The notes under the pieces: generated by a model
The model's database searches: none
What the model saw: the letters and a program-made list of their open reading frames with translations, nothing else
Told to the model about the DNA's origin: nothing
Shown: one piece after another, positions 1 through 11,055 of the stretch
How positions within the stretch are numbered: position 1 is the first letter of the stretch
How the letters are laid out: every line of letters starts with the position of its first letter
Position numbers and translations under genes: made by a program
From: Liolophura sinensis
Taxonomy: Eukaryota; Mollusca; Polyplacophora; Chitonida; Chitonidae
NCBI RefSeq assembly: GCF_032854445.1
Contig: NC_088295.1
Location: 62,911,249 to 62,975,248 of the forward strand
Length of the DNA stretch: 64,000 nucleotides
Direction of reading: 5' to 3'

Positions 1-187
1 CAATACTTTGAGTTATTCTTGGTACAAGAATTTTATTTCATCAGTGAATACGAATTTTTTGCCCCCAAATCTCTGATATTGTCTCTTAAACTACTCAACT
101 GCAACCATCTATTCTGAAGTTCTTCTCCCATATTGCACAGCTCAATCAAAATTGGTGCAAGTAAGAGGTTAACTTTTTTAAAAAACA

Positions 188-463
188 CAAAACTATGTTG
201 TATTTATTGATTTATTTGATTGGTGTTTTACGCCATACTCAAGAATATTTCGCTTATACGATGGTGGCCAGCATTACGGTGGGTGGAAACCGGGGGAAAC
301 CTACGACCATCCGCATGTTGATGGCAGACCTTCGCACGTACGGTCGGAGAGGAAGCCAGCATAAGCTGGACTTGAACTCACAGCGACCGCATTGTTGAGA
401 GACTCCTGGGTCATTATGCTGCGCTAGCGCGCTAACCAACTGAGCCCCCTCAAAACTATGTTG
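188..463 (-). mobile_element. SINE-A, full length, with target-site duplication
   Basis: The element spans 201-450 and is read on the minus strand. The tRNA-like head is at the right (GGGGGCTCAGTTGGTTAGCG, then a B-box-like GTGAGTTCAAGTCCAGC) and the AAAT-type tail is at the left. It is flanked by a perfect 13-bp repeat, CAAAACTATGTTG, at 188-200 and 451-463. Open frames over it are fortuitous. Confidence 0.85.
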
Positions 464-739
464 ACTGATTAGACACCAAATACACGTAAATGTAATTAAT
501 GTTTTCCAAGACAAGAAGGCATTCTAAAATACATATGATACAATATGAATTACATGTATAACAACAACAGGTATGAAAAAATTCTAAACTGTATGTATGC
601 AAGTCTATATGAAGAAAATCCATGATAATGTCTGAAGAGCACTCGACATAATTGTTTGGGGTAAAGATAATATCTGATACCATTTAAAAAATTTGGACAT
701 TTTCAATGAAAAAGATTTGGTTCACTTGTACACTGAATT

Positions 740-1068
740 AATATGTCAAGCTGTACAATCTCCCCAGTGCATCTCCCATGCAACTTCTCTGCTCGTAAGT
801 CATACTTTACAACTTTTCAGTTATATGACGAAGACGAGTGCTGCCAAAGTGCTGCTGCCACTGAAGTATCATGCAAAGACACCAGGCATGACACCTCCAC
901 CCAGCCACATTATACTGACACCAGCTTATGTTTCCCTTGCTCTAACCTCTCAGTGCTGAGAGCAAAACGAGGCAGCAACAAGTGCCATTTTTAAAAGTAT
1001 GACCCGGGTTGATCCCAGGTCCCCTGACTTTGATGCAGACACTCAAACCATTAGGCCATCGAAGCGAT
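740..1068 (-). mobile_element. SINE-C copy, tRNA-like head at right
   Basis: The head (minus strand) contains GGCCTAATGGTTTGAGTG and a B-box-like GGGATCAACCCGGG. The body ends near 800 in the SINE-C tail motif TCATATAACTGAAAAGTTGT. The body is shared with copies at 5680, 7020, 10315, 43478 and 53690. Confidence 0.6.
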
Positions 1069-2096
1069 CAATGGGCAGTTTGTAAAATAAATTCAAATAC
1101 ATGTAAAAGCCAATATTGATTTTAAAATCTTTTACCGTTCATTATTTTTATACAATTCTAAACTCAGCTTTTTTTCATGTATAATAAAAAAGAACATGGA
1201 CAAGGGCAGGATTTCATTGGTGTTTTTAAATTCTGCATACTAACCTTCAAGCTCAACATTTATGAAAAATACGTGGTTACTCTTAATCAGGAAATTAAAA
1301 ATTTCATGCATCAATTCAGCTGAACAGATGCAACAAAAGTGGATGTCAATTTGACAAAGAGGCCATAACCTATAAAAATCAATTTGAACATCCCAATCAT
1401 GCCAAGCTCTTATGTTACAAAAAGCTATGTAAAACAAGGGAGAAAACTCTTGCCAAAATAACTGTAACTTAACTACAACTTATTGTAATTATGCCCCTTT
1501 ATTTGGGTTAACAACATTCATACTCATTGGCATCAAAGTACAGCATACCATCTGTAGAAGGGCTCTTCTAAAAAGCCAAATTGCCCAAAATTTATGATCA
1601 AGTTCAGTATTAGAACAAAAACATTGATGTTTTGCACTTTCAAGCGGATTAACTGTTTAAGAATCAACTAAAGTGTATACTCACAAATTTTAAGCTTCAG
1701 CTGTTTGAGCCCATGTGCTTTATATGACACCTAATTATAATACACCCTTCCTTCATCATAACACTGTTCTTTGGAGACAAATCTGCCCTGACATGTTTTA
1801 AGTGATCTGTGTTGCATGATGTTTGTTAACCACTGACATAAATATAATATGTGATTGTTCAAATCCAGTGGCTGTTAATTTTAAGCCAAATCAGCCTGAT
1901 CACATCAAAGCTTTCACCGAATAATGACATACAAGTTGTAAACAAGCCTCAGAGTGCAATGAAGGTCCAAAATCTAAATTTCTTAACTAAAACTGTCCAA
2001 ATATGTACAAGATGTTTGCAAGAACAGTGCAGTGTTATACTGAATCCTGTGTTAAATTCAGGAGAGACGCCTCATGGCGTCAATAGCATATCTTAC
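1069..2096. other. non-coding, left flank of parvin exon 10
   Basis: I searched this AT-rich stretch on the minus strand for the missing parvin C-terminal exon and did not find it. No other coding signal is visible. It is presumably parvin intron. Confidence 0.5.
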
Positions 2097-5000
2097 CTTC
2101 TGCTCAAAAGTTGTTGGGGTGAGATGAAAGCTGTACAAAGGCACGAAGTATCCCTCTAAAAGGCCCATTAACAGACAGAGAAAAACACCATCATGAAACT
2201 GAAATATGCAAAAAAGGACTTACTGTAGACGGTCAAATTCATAATTTAACCATATCAAACAGTTCATCAACAACATTTAAAAATCAAAAACAAGCAATGG
2301 TGCAGTTTTTCTTCCCCTATCACCGATGAATCTACATGAACAAGGCTACAGTAAGCCAAGAACAGATCGGAATAGCTGCTGCATCTTGTTGTCTGTTGTT
2401 CATATCCTTCACTAAGTAAATAGGCCTTGTTACAAGACAGGATGGCGAAATTTCGAGTGACCGAACAGCACAGTAACTTACTAAGCTGCTGGTCACAGCT
2501 AAAGATACACCAAAAAGCACACATTCAAGGGTAAAAATGTTTTTCATCATTCACTTATTTAAAAGTGCTCAAAACAAAAATCATGAACCTAGGTCATCTT
2601 TGTATCCTGGACATTTTCACAACACCAGGCACGTAAGTTAAATGGGTGTCTGTTGTACTTTTTCATTTCTGTACCAATTTACAATGTCTATCACTAGAAT
2701 CTGAATACATTTCATGCCTTAAGCTCAAATTGAATGACCTCCATTTTTTCTGAGGTTATTGCTCTGAAGAGCTCAAATACGAAACATTACGACTCATGAT
2801 CATGCAGAAACACTTTCTGGTTTTATTGAAAACTTGAAAAAGTTTCATATAAGCTATTAAATTGAATCTAGAAATAAAAAAAAATCAAAATGAACAGAAA
2901 TACATGAAAAAATGCATACACATACACAGAACTAATATACATGTAAATGCATTATCATTACATACAGGTTATGCATGATATTAATTAAACCTACCTGACG
3001 TTCCAACTGAGTGACTTCCAAGTTGATTTTGTTTAGATGTTTGTTTACAAATGTGATCAATGACTGAAATTTAAAAACAAAACATCTAGATACATGTATA
3101 ATAAACCTTGGCATATTCTGACAAGTGACCCATGTGAGGGCATTTTTTCTTGGCACAGGTAAGAGCACAAGGTTAAGTCCATCAAAACTATTTCAGAGTC
3201 ACAATCCAGATATACATGTAGCAGTAAAAGGCCTTCTCTGAATTAACTCCCTTGTTACACGACAGCGACTATGACATAACGTGATATTAGCTTTTGGTGG
3301 GTGATACAACGAGAAGAAATGTCAAGTGATCTTAAATGAAGTCAATGATTTCAGATAAAGAGTTTGTTGAAGTTGTCTATTGTGTTTAATTAAGGCCAGG
3401 ATTGTGAAAATACCTCCGAACGGATAACAAAATACATAATATTTACCCTGGGCTTTCCATATAAGATTACAAAATCAAAAGCTGCCTTAAAGCTAGGTCA
3501 TCAACTATCTTACATTAACTCTGACACTTGCCACTAACCATTTTCTGAGGTCTCACCTATTCACAGCTTACTCCTACAAATGCACCTTTTAACTGAGAGA
3601 GTGACCTCAAGGGAAGTAATTCAGTGCAGCCCTATTGTATTTAAATTATCAGAATGATCTTAACAAGCACAGAGATATTGCTATGATATAAAGCTAATCG
3701 CACATGTACACGTACGTTATATGGCATAAATCTCAGACTCACTTTTTTCACAACATTAAGTTTATCTGGGGCATGATCAAACAGTGTATCAAAGGCATCC
3801 CTCTCTGTAACACAAACACAACGCAAACAACTGAAAAAAGCCAGAATGTCTGATTTTGGTCTCAGTTCATCCATAATTGAAAGTATTAATATGTACTGAT
3901 TAAATTACTGATTACATAATTGTTGATAGGTAAAACATTTACTTTAAGTTAAAGATTATCAAAAATTTCTTCACATTTTCACAGTAAGGGAAACTACATG
4001 TAGTAAACAAATCATCTCCCATTTGATAAAGAATATATATTGATATTTTATTGAGTTTATTCTTAAATTCTTTCAATGAATATCAGTATAAAACTCTAAC
4101 TTTGGGCTAAAATAATAATAATTATTAATTTATTGGTGTTTTATGCCGTACTCAAGAATATTTCACTAATACGACGGCGGCCAGCATTATGGTGGGAGGA
4201 AACCGGGCAGAGCCCGGGGGAAACCCACAACCATCCGCAGGTTGCTGCCGGACCTCTAACTTTGGGCTAACTTATGTCAGAGAGATTTAGCAGCTTTCTC
4301 CCTTCAGAAATCTTACCAGCTACTGGTGTCAGTCAACTTCCATGAGTAGAACAACGAAATGAGTACAACACTGAACTCCAATGAGAGAGACAGATTTCTT
4401 TGCTTAAATATTTCACTGCTTAGAAATAAAAACAGGAAAGCCACTTACCAAACCGAGCACCGATGTCTCTGAAATGAAATGATGAAACATAAATATCATC
4501 AATATTACACTGAAACATGTATGATTTTGCGCATGGTTATAATAATGTCATGTATGTGAAACAAAAAATAGTGAAACAGTGACCAATACCACACATCATT
4601 ACTGAAACACATGCAAGTGAACCAATGTGTACGTTTAGGAACAGAAACCAATGCATCTTGATGTCATGTGTCATTTATTTTTACAAACAGATATTCAGAA
4701 CTTTTCAATATAACCTCTGACACATGAAAGTTTTGGTAACAGTCAATCAGACTCGATGTGTCTGGGTTTGGTAGTGAGAGAAAAGGTTGACAAACTTACT
4801 CGTTTGTAGTAGTGATTTCCTCCATGACTCGCCTGGGCAGAAGTAACCCATCCCGCTTCTGATAACACAATAATACAGTGCACATCATATATGTAGGTCT
4901 CCACTACGTTTTCTAGCATGCATCATTTCAGCAGGGTTACAAAAATAGCATGAAACTGAAGAAACCTACATGGATACTCATTGATACAAAGTAAATGAGG

Positions 5001-8000
5001 GATTCTACAGAAATTGCTACAGCCGAACTCCAACTAAGCTTAAAATTTGCATCCTTTCGGCTGAAGTTAACTCAATGCTCAAATTTCATAGCAGTGTTCA
5101 GAATTTAATATATAGTCCACAATAACAAATATCTATGTAAACATTCAAAAACTTCTACACTGTAGAATATTTTCTACGAAGGATAGAATTCAGAAATCCT
5201 AATGCAATGTCACAGAAATGGCCTAATATGCGTCAAAGGTTCAATTCATCAGCAGTAATTGACACATGTGTTAATTCTCCATACAGGTAACATGTACACG
5301 TGTAAGGAAATTCAGGTAGAAAGCGGACACCCACCAGAACAACCACCACTGACACACAAACGTTCTCAGGGAGCCTGATGGGAGCACGAAAGTGACGAGC
5401 CAGTGCCACCAGCAGGTGAAGGATTGCCACGAGGTTCTTAGAGTGAATACCTGAACAAAAGAGACGAAGATATCACATTTACCAGACTCAGAGATTGGAC
5501 AATTGCTGGTCAGCGCAATTTCAGTGAGCTGTGACGATATGATTGGTTTCTGGCTCACACAGTGTGATTCAATCCCAGCCATGGGCCCGAAACCATACAG
5601 ATTCTGCAACCTCCAATCTTCTCTGGCAGGGCTTAAACTAGCTGAAGAGCTTGGACACCCTTTTGATTTGCACAACATCGTACTTAACAATTTTTCAGTT
5701 GTATGACAACACGAAGTAATTAGGTGTGTGTACATTTATTGTGCGTTCTTGTGGCAGGGCGAGTCCATCCTGCCAAAGTACTGCCTCCACTGAATTATCA
5801 TGTGGGAGACACCTGACATGACACCCCACGCAGTCACACTATACAGACACCGGGCCAATATCAGCAAGGGTTACTCATGATCACCTGAGTTGTTGTTGAA
5901 ATAACTGGAATTGTTATTAGGTAGTGGGGAAAACTGTTACAGTTACCCATAATACTGACAGGCATCATATACAAAAGTGAAATATTCTTGCATGCATTAA
6001 ATAAATCCCAGTCAAATAAGTAAGTGAGACTCTGGTGTCTGAGGCCTGCTATTCCAGTGAGCAGAGTAGGGAGGAAGTTTCTCCAAGTACTGATGGTTTA
6101 TGACCATGTGGTTTTATGTGGCTTAATGTGGTTTATGACCACATGACCATGTTGACTTACTGTCCACACTCCATTTCTGGGCATTCCACCTGATTGGTAA
6201 ATTCAGGATTCTATTCACCCAGTCTAGAACCACACGCAGCTTCTGTTTCTGTCCGATTTCAGACTGGGAGACTTCTGCCACTTCAACCTTAATATTGGCA
6301 AGTTTTTCTGCAACAACATTTGTAAGCATGTTTAGATATAATAACTGAGGATTACTCCATCTGTGTACAACAACGTTCTATGTATACTGTAAGTCCTAGA
6401 AGAACAAAACTAACCATCTAGTGTGAAAAATATAAAAACTGTAAAGCACAACTCACCCAAATTACAATCAAAGAATGTAAAAGCGAACAACTTACAAAAG
6501 AGTACATGTACTTTTCCCTTGCCCCAATAGATGGACGCGTAAAGTACATACATTGTTGTCTTGTATAATAGCTAAATATATCATTTCCACATTTACTTGA
6601 TCATCTACTTGGGAAACCAAAATGCCTTTAAACTTGGTCTTTCATCCATCTGCACAAACTAAAAATGAGATGAATATTTGCAATGTGGAACAATATAGTT
6701 TGCTTACCAATGAGTTTTTGAAGAATCTGTCCATCAAACAGATCCTCTTCAATGTCCTTGACTATAATACGATGATCTGCTAGTTCATCATTAATCCAAT
6801 CCAGTAAGATAGCGATCAGTTCCTTGACCTTGGGGAGCTCTCTTGAGGCGGGTTCAATCATGGACGCTCCTCATTCTCCTCTGAAATCGTAAGGAAGTTG
6901 ACATGAAAATGACTAGATTTGTTTGCTGCTTTGTTTAAACTGAGGTTTAACATAGCCTTCAACATTATTTGGACTCTTGGCCAACACATTCATGCTGATA
7001 ATTCACTGGAACCTTATGCCCAGGTTGGGTCGTACCAAAGACTTTAAGCATGGCACTTGCAGCTGCCTTGCTTGGCACTCAGCACTGAGAGGTGAGAGCA
7101 AGGAAACAGAACTGGTTGGCCTGGTGTCAGAATAATGTGATTGGTTGAGGTGTCAACTGTGGTGTCTTCAGCATGACACTTCAACCCATAAACTACACAG
7201 CATACTTGTACATATGTATTAATTACCCTCCCATTATTCTTCCAAAAGATCACTTTACATCCTAATACACTTTGTAAGAAAATTCAGTTTAACCACAGGA
7301 TACATACATTCTGGCATAAGATCAAACACTTATACTTTTCAAAACATTTACTTGCAGAGTGCAGGGTGCATTAACTACACATACCAAGCAAATACCCCTC
7401 AGGTCCAACATCTGGTAAGGATGGGCTCGTTGGGGACTCAATGGCATTCTTCCCCTCTTCTTCTAGTTCATTTACTGGAAAAGACAAAGAATGAAATTTA
7501 ATAAAGACTTCTTCTGTTTATATATATTACCTACAGTGCACTCATTTCTGGTTAATATTTTTATCACACATGTCAGAAATGAGTTACATCGGTTTTCTAT
7601 GCATTACATAATTACACATACCATCTCACCAGATAGTGAGGGTTATGAAAAGGCAATTTTTTAGCTGATAGAATTTCTAATTATTTCTTGGTTTTTGCAT
7701 TTAGTTAAACTTAGGCTTTAAAGTTTATCACCTTGGTACTTCCTTTGATGAAGAAACATGTAGCTAGATACCTGTATTTATAAAAAAAAAAAAGTTGTGT
7801 ATGCTAGAAGCTTTTTTTTCACCTGAGTATGTAACTGGGTACAACATACAAAGCCATGCATCATAGATTTCAGTAGTGAAATGGCTAAGTTGATTCAAAA
7901 TCTACTTCCTATCAGATATCTGTTTCTCAATGAATATATGTAATTGTATTTATGTGCCTTAATAACAGTTCAAGTGGTGTATGCTTGCATGAACATTTAT

Positions 8001-8751
8001 AACAGACAGAGTGAGTGCATGTTGTCTTGGTGTATCAACCAGTGATGCTGTCTGTTTTTCAGCAGATATGTGCACCGAATGTTGCATTAACTGAAAACCA
8101 CAATAATTCCATTTCAACAAAGGTATGCCAGACGCCGGCAGTGTAAAACTTTGACTAATGAGTTGTGCCTGGAGATAATTTCTCAGCTGATGTGTGACCA
8201 AGATTACTTAAAACTTTCAGTGAATGATATTCACATGGTAGTTTTTTTCAATACTACAGGGTTGACCCTAAAACTACTGGATTTAGAACACTGTCCTTGT
8301 CCTACAGAATATTTCTATACATGTTTGTTATGACACTGACTGACTGACAACTAAGACAGCTCTCAATGGTAACATTTTAACTTCAAGTGCACAGTAAACT
8401 TACGATCATTTTACAGTAAAGCAATCGTCATTACGTTACATGAGGTGATTGATCAAGAAATAAATTATCAGTCCAGATAATTTGGTAAAAGTAACAAGGT
8501 GTTGATTGTATTTCCATATATAGAATTGATGAAGATGCTGAAGCTGAGGTTAGTCAAAACAGACACACCCAATGCTGAGGGAAATAGAAACTTTACACAG
8601 AATCACAAGAGAAAACAAATGCAAGGCCGTTATTACCTTCTTTGATTTTCTTTTTTCTGGCTAAGGTTCCGATCTTATCAAGTAGAGATTCATCCTTTTT
8701 GTCTTTCTTAGGCGTGAGTGATGCAGACGAAGTTGGTTGAGGGGAAGCCAT
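2097..8751 (-). CDS. parvin: parvin (actopaxin family), 3'-incomplete, ten exons
   Basis: Parvins are cytoplasmic focal-adhesion adaptors that join integrin-linked kinase and paxillin to actin through two calponin-homology (CH) domains. Exons read on the minus strand, all GT-AG: 8751-8637, 7474-7385, 6880-6708, 6307-6161, 5450-5335, 4858-4800, 4468-4449, 3804-3743, 3063-2995, 2198-2097. About 318 residues are visible of a family length near 365-372. The start MASPQPTSSASLTPKKDKKD leads into LLDKIGTLARKKK, matching the parvin N-terminus. CH1 is seen as LIAILLDWINDELADHRIIV, DLFDGQILQKLIG, VAILHLLVALARHFRAPIRL. CH2 starts at RDAFDTLFDHAPDKLNVVKK and runs through LLMGLLEGYFVPLYSFHLTP. The last 45 or so residues are not found between 1 and 2096, so the final exon(s) probably lie left of the window. 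Exon 3 has a frame problem: from the canonical acceptor at 6881 the frame hits TGA at 6861-6859 just before MIEPASREL. One extra base, or an acceptor 11 bases further in, restores phase. All other phases join cleanly. Confidence 0.93.
4094..4270 (-). mobile_element. SINE-A, 5'-truncated, with 17-bp target-site duplication
   Basis: The element body at 4111-4253 (minus strand) holds only the 3' half of SINE-A. It ends in a short AT-rich tail and is bracketed by a perfect duplication, CTCTAACTTTGGGCTAA, at 4094-4110 and 4254-4270. It lies in the parvin intron between exons 8 and 7. Confidence 0.9.
5680..5867 (-). mobile_element. SINE-C fragment in parvin intron
   Basis: The tail-side motif CGTACTTAACAATTTTTCAG near 5680 is followed by CTGCCAAAGTACTGCC and GACACCTGACATGACACCCC, the SINE-C body. 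The head is missing. Confidence 0.5.
7020..7200 (+). mobile_element. SINE-C fragment in parvin intron
   Basis: It begins at the end of the tRNA-like head (GGTTGGGTCGTACCAAAGAC). It then carries the body motifs CTTGGCACTCAGCACTGAGA and GGCCTGGTGTCAGAATAATG. The 3' end is missing. Confidence 0.55.
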
Positions 8752-9544
8752 TTCGACGGTAACCTAAACCCGTATTTCCGGTATGAATTCTCCAGTTTAG
8801 CTGTGGAATTCTCGTACAACCGTAACATGGAGAGTTTTGGGCTCATACAGTCACCTCCCCTGAATCATTATTTTTCATCTCGTTTTTAATCAAACTTTGC
8901 CCTCGTATATGTATAGGCCTACTCACACTCGCTGTAACCATTTTATTTTTCCTTTCACTCGAGTATATTACTTCGTTTTTATTGGTATTAGCACCAAAAA
9001 AAAAAAATGCTTACGTAGTTACCTGAAGCTCGAACAACCTTGATCTACTCCAGTAACTTTGCCAGAACACTGCAATACTACATCAGACAAAGTTGAGGAA
9101 ACTCGTAACGGGGCAGATTTCCTTTTTCAGTACTTTACATTGCTCTCAACATTAACATATGTGCTTTTTAAAATCTATTTACTGATCAAGCGAAAGTATA
9201 ATATATAAAAGAATTTTGCATACCTAACTTGAAAAAAAATGTGTGTATTTGTTGCAATCCCATAAATAGCTTTGGCATGAGCATGCTATTTCTGGCACAT
9301 TTTGATGGCCTAAGCTGACCTAATGATATAATGTACTGAATTATAATTTAAATGGAAACTTGTGGATATACCTATGGGACCTCCAAATCACAACCAAAGA
9401 AATGCCCATGTATTGCCAACAGCCTTGTTTAAGAATCAAGGTCTAGTCAGACATTCCCTCTTTAGATACGGGTTCGTAAAATAACTGGCTTTCCTTTCTG
9501 AAAATAATACATAAACATGTACCAGTGCATGTATTTCTTTCCCT

Positions 9545-9776
9545 TGACTGGTGTTTTATGCTGCACTCAAGAGTATTTCACTTATATGACAGCTGCCTGT
9601 GGGTGAAAACTGGGCACAGAAAATAACCATTCGCAAGTTGTGGCCGACCTTTTCACATATGACCAAAGAGGTAGCCAGCCGGGCTTGAGCTCTAAATGAC
9701 TGCACTGGTGAGAGGTTCCTGGGCCGTCAGATTGTTCTAGCACACTATTTCCCACTTGGCCACAGAGGAGACCCAT
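9545..9776 (-). mobile_element. SINE-A, old diverged copy
   Basis: The order matches SINE-A: tail-side ACTGGTGTTTTATGCTGCAC, then TATTTCACTTATATGAC, then the head near 9710-9775. Divergence and indels are high. No clear target-site duplication was seen. Confidence 0.65.
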
Positions 9777-10314
9777 AACCACATACTAGTATAAGCTAAA
9801 AGGACAAAACCAGTGACAAACGTTTAAATTTAAAAATAAATTATTTAATATTCATCATTCGTGACATACGCAGTTGTCTCTAGCAACAGAAGTATAGCTC
9901 TTGGTAATAACAATCTTTGGCCCATCCACAAGCTACGTGTACACAGGACATGAATGCAGAACAAAAAGTGTGTACAACATATTTCTTCTCAGTACATCGT
10001 TGACCAGCAAATGAGCGTATGTAATTTATGTATGAAGGTCAATACACTGCATATTCAACACAAATATTACATTTTGCATAAAAGAATTGAATACTGAGAC
10101 AGGTGGCTACAGCTTTTCATGTTAATACCACACTGTAGTAACCAATCCAGCAGAGAGGCAATTATATGTTTTCACTTTTCCCCTTAAAAATTTCAGTACC
10201 ACTCTGACACTGCTGTTAATAGGCATGTACTGGGATAATAGCATTTTTAACATACCTCAGTGTTCACATCAAATCTATCAACATATTTGTATGTCAACTT
10301 CATTAACTCAAACA

Positions 10315-10672
10315 GGCCCCAGTAGCAAAAATGGTAGAGCTTTCGCTTCGAGAGGGGGTTATTCCATTGTCAATCCTGGTCACACCTAAGACCTTAAAAG
10401 AGGAAGTTGTAACTTCTTCACCTGGCATTCAGCATTAAGGGGATAATGCAACGACTGGCTGACCTGTATCAGTATAATGGCTCGGGCGGTGCTGCTTATT
10501 TGGCTTCAGTAAGTCGTCTCAGTGAAGCAGCACTAGATAAAAGAGTAGCAGATATCTGTCCTGCAACAAGGAGGCACATTCCATGCACTCTAAGGATTCC
10601 TTTGCCATCATATGACTGAAAAATGGTTAAGTACCATGTTAAACCCCAAGCACTCACTTACAACTTACTCAA
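10315..10672 (+). mobile_element. SINE-C, near full length
   Basis: The tRNA-like head GTAGAGCTTTCGCTTCGAGA is followed by the body (CCTAAGACCTTAAAAGAGG, CAGTATAATGGCTCGGGCGG). The copy ends in TTAAACCCCAAGCACTCACT. The copy at 43478-43813 matches it over nearly its whole length in the opposite orientation. Confidence 0.7.
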
Positions 10673-11055
10673 AATTTGTATTTTCTTAAACTTGTAACTT
10701 CAAATCAAGATATCATATTTTATCATATTTTATCAAAACAAACAATATGGAATATCGAGAGTTTGATGTATGGGAAAAACCAGAGCAATTTTGGAAAAAT
10801 ATTTCTAAAGTTAGACGTTTCATTTTAATCGACTGGTTTGAAGAGGTGACATAAGAAAGACACGTAAGGAGATGTGTACAGCATAAGTAAGTCCCTATAC
10901 ATGTATCACAACGTCTTGACCCCTTTGAAAAAAAATCTTAATCCATTCACACAGTCAATCAATTATTGAAAAGTTCGAAACACTGAAATTGGCACTAAAT
11001 GCTGGTGCTTTTGTTATGGTGATTGGTCGATAGGACTGTTTGTCATTGGTTGATT

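Larger units (their letters stand above)
8752..11055. other. intergenic region between parvin and RABL3
   Basis: The two genes lie head to tail on the minus strand. The region should hold the parvin promoter/5' UTR (near 8752 and above) and the RABL3 3' UTR. Apart from the SINE copies at 9545 and 10315 I see no further gene. Confidence 0.5.

Noticed and set aside
195-398. 67-codon plus-strand open frame
   Set aside because: It lies wholly inside a SINE-A copy with target-site duplications.
5503-5706. 67-codon plus-strand frame
   Set aside because: It is intronic in parvin and overlaps a SINE-C fragment.
10330-10400. Possible tRNA gene (GGTAGAGC-like start)
   Set aside because: It is the tRNA-derived head of a SINE-C copy, with a body and tail following and a similar copy at 43.8 kb.
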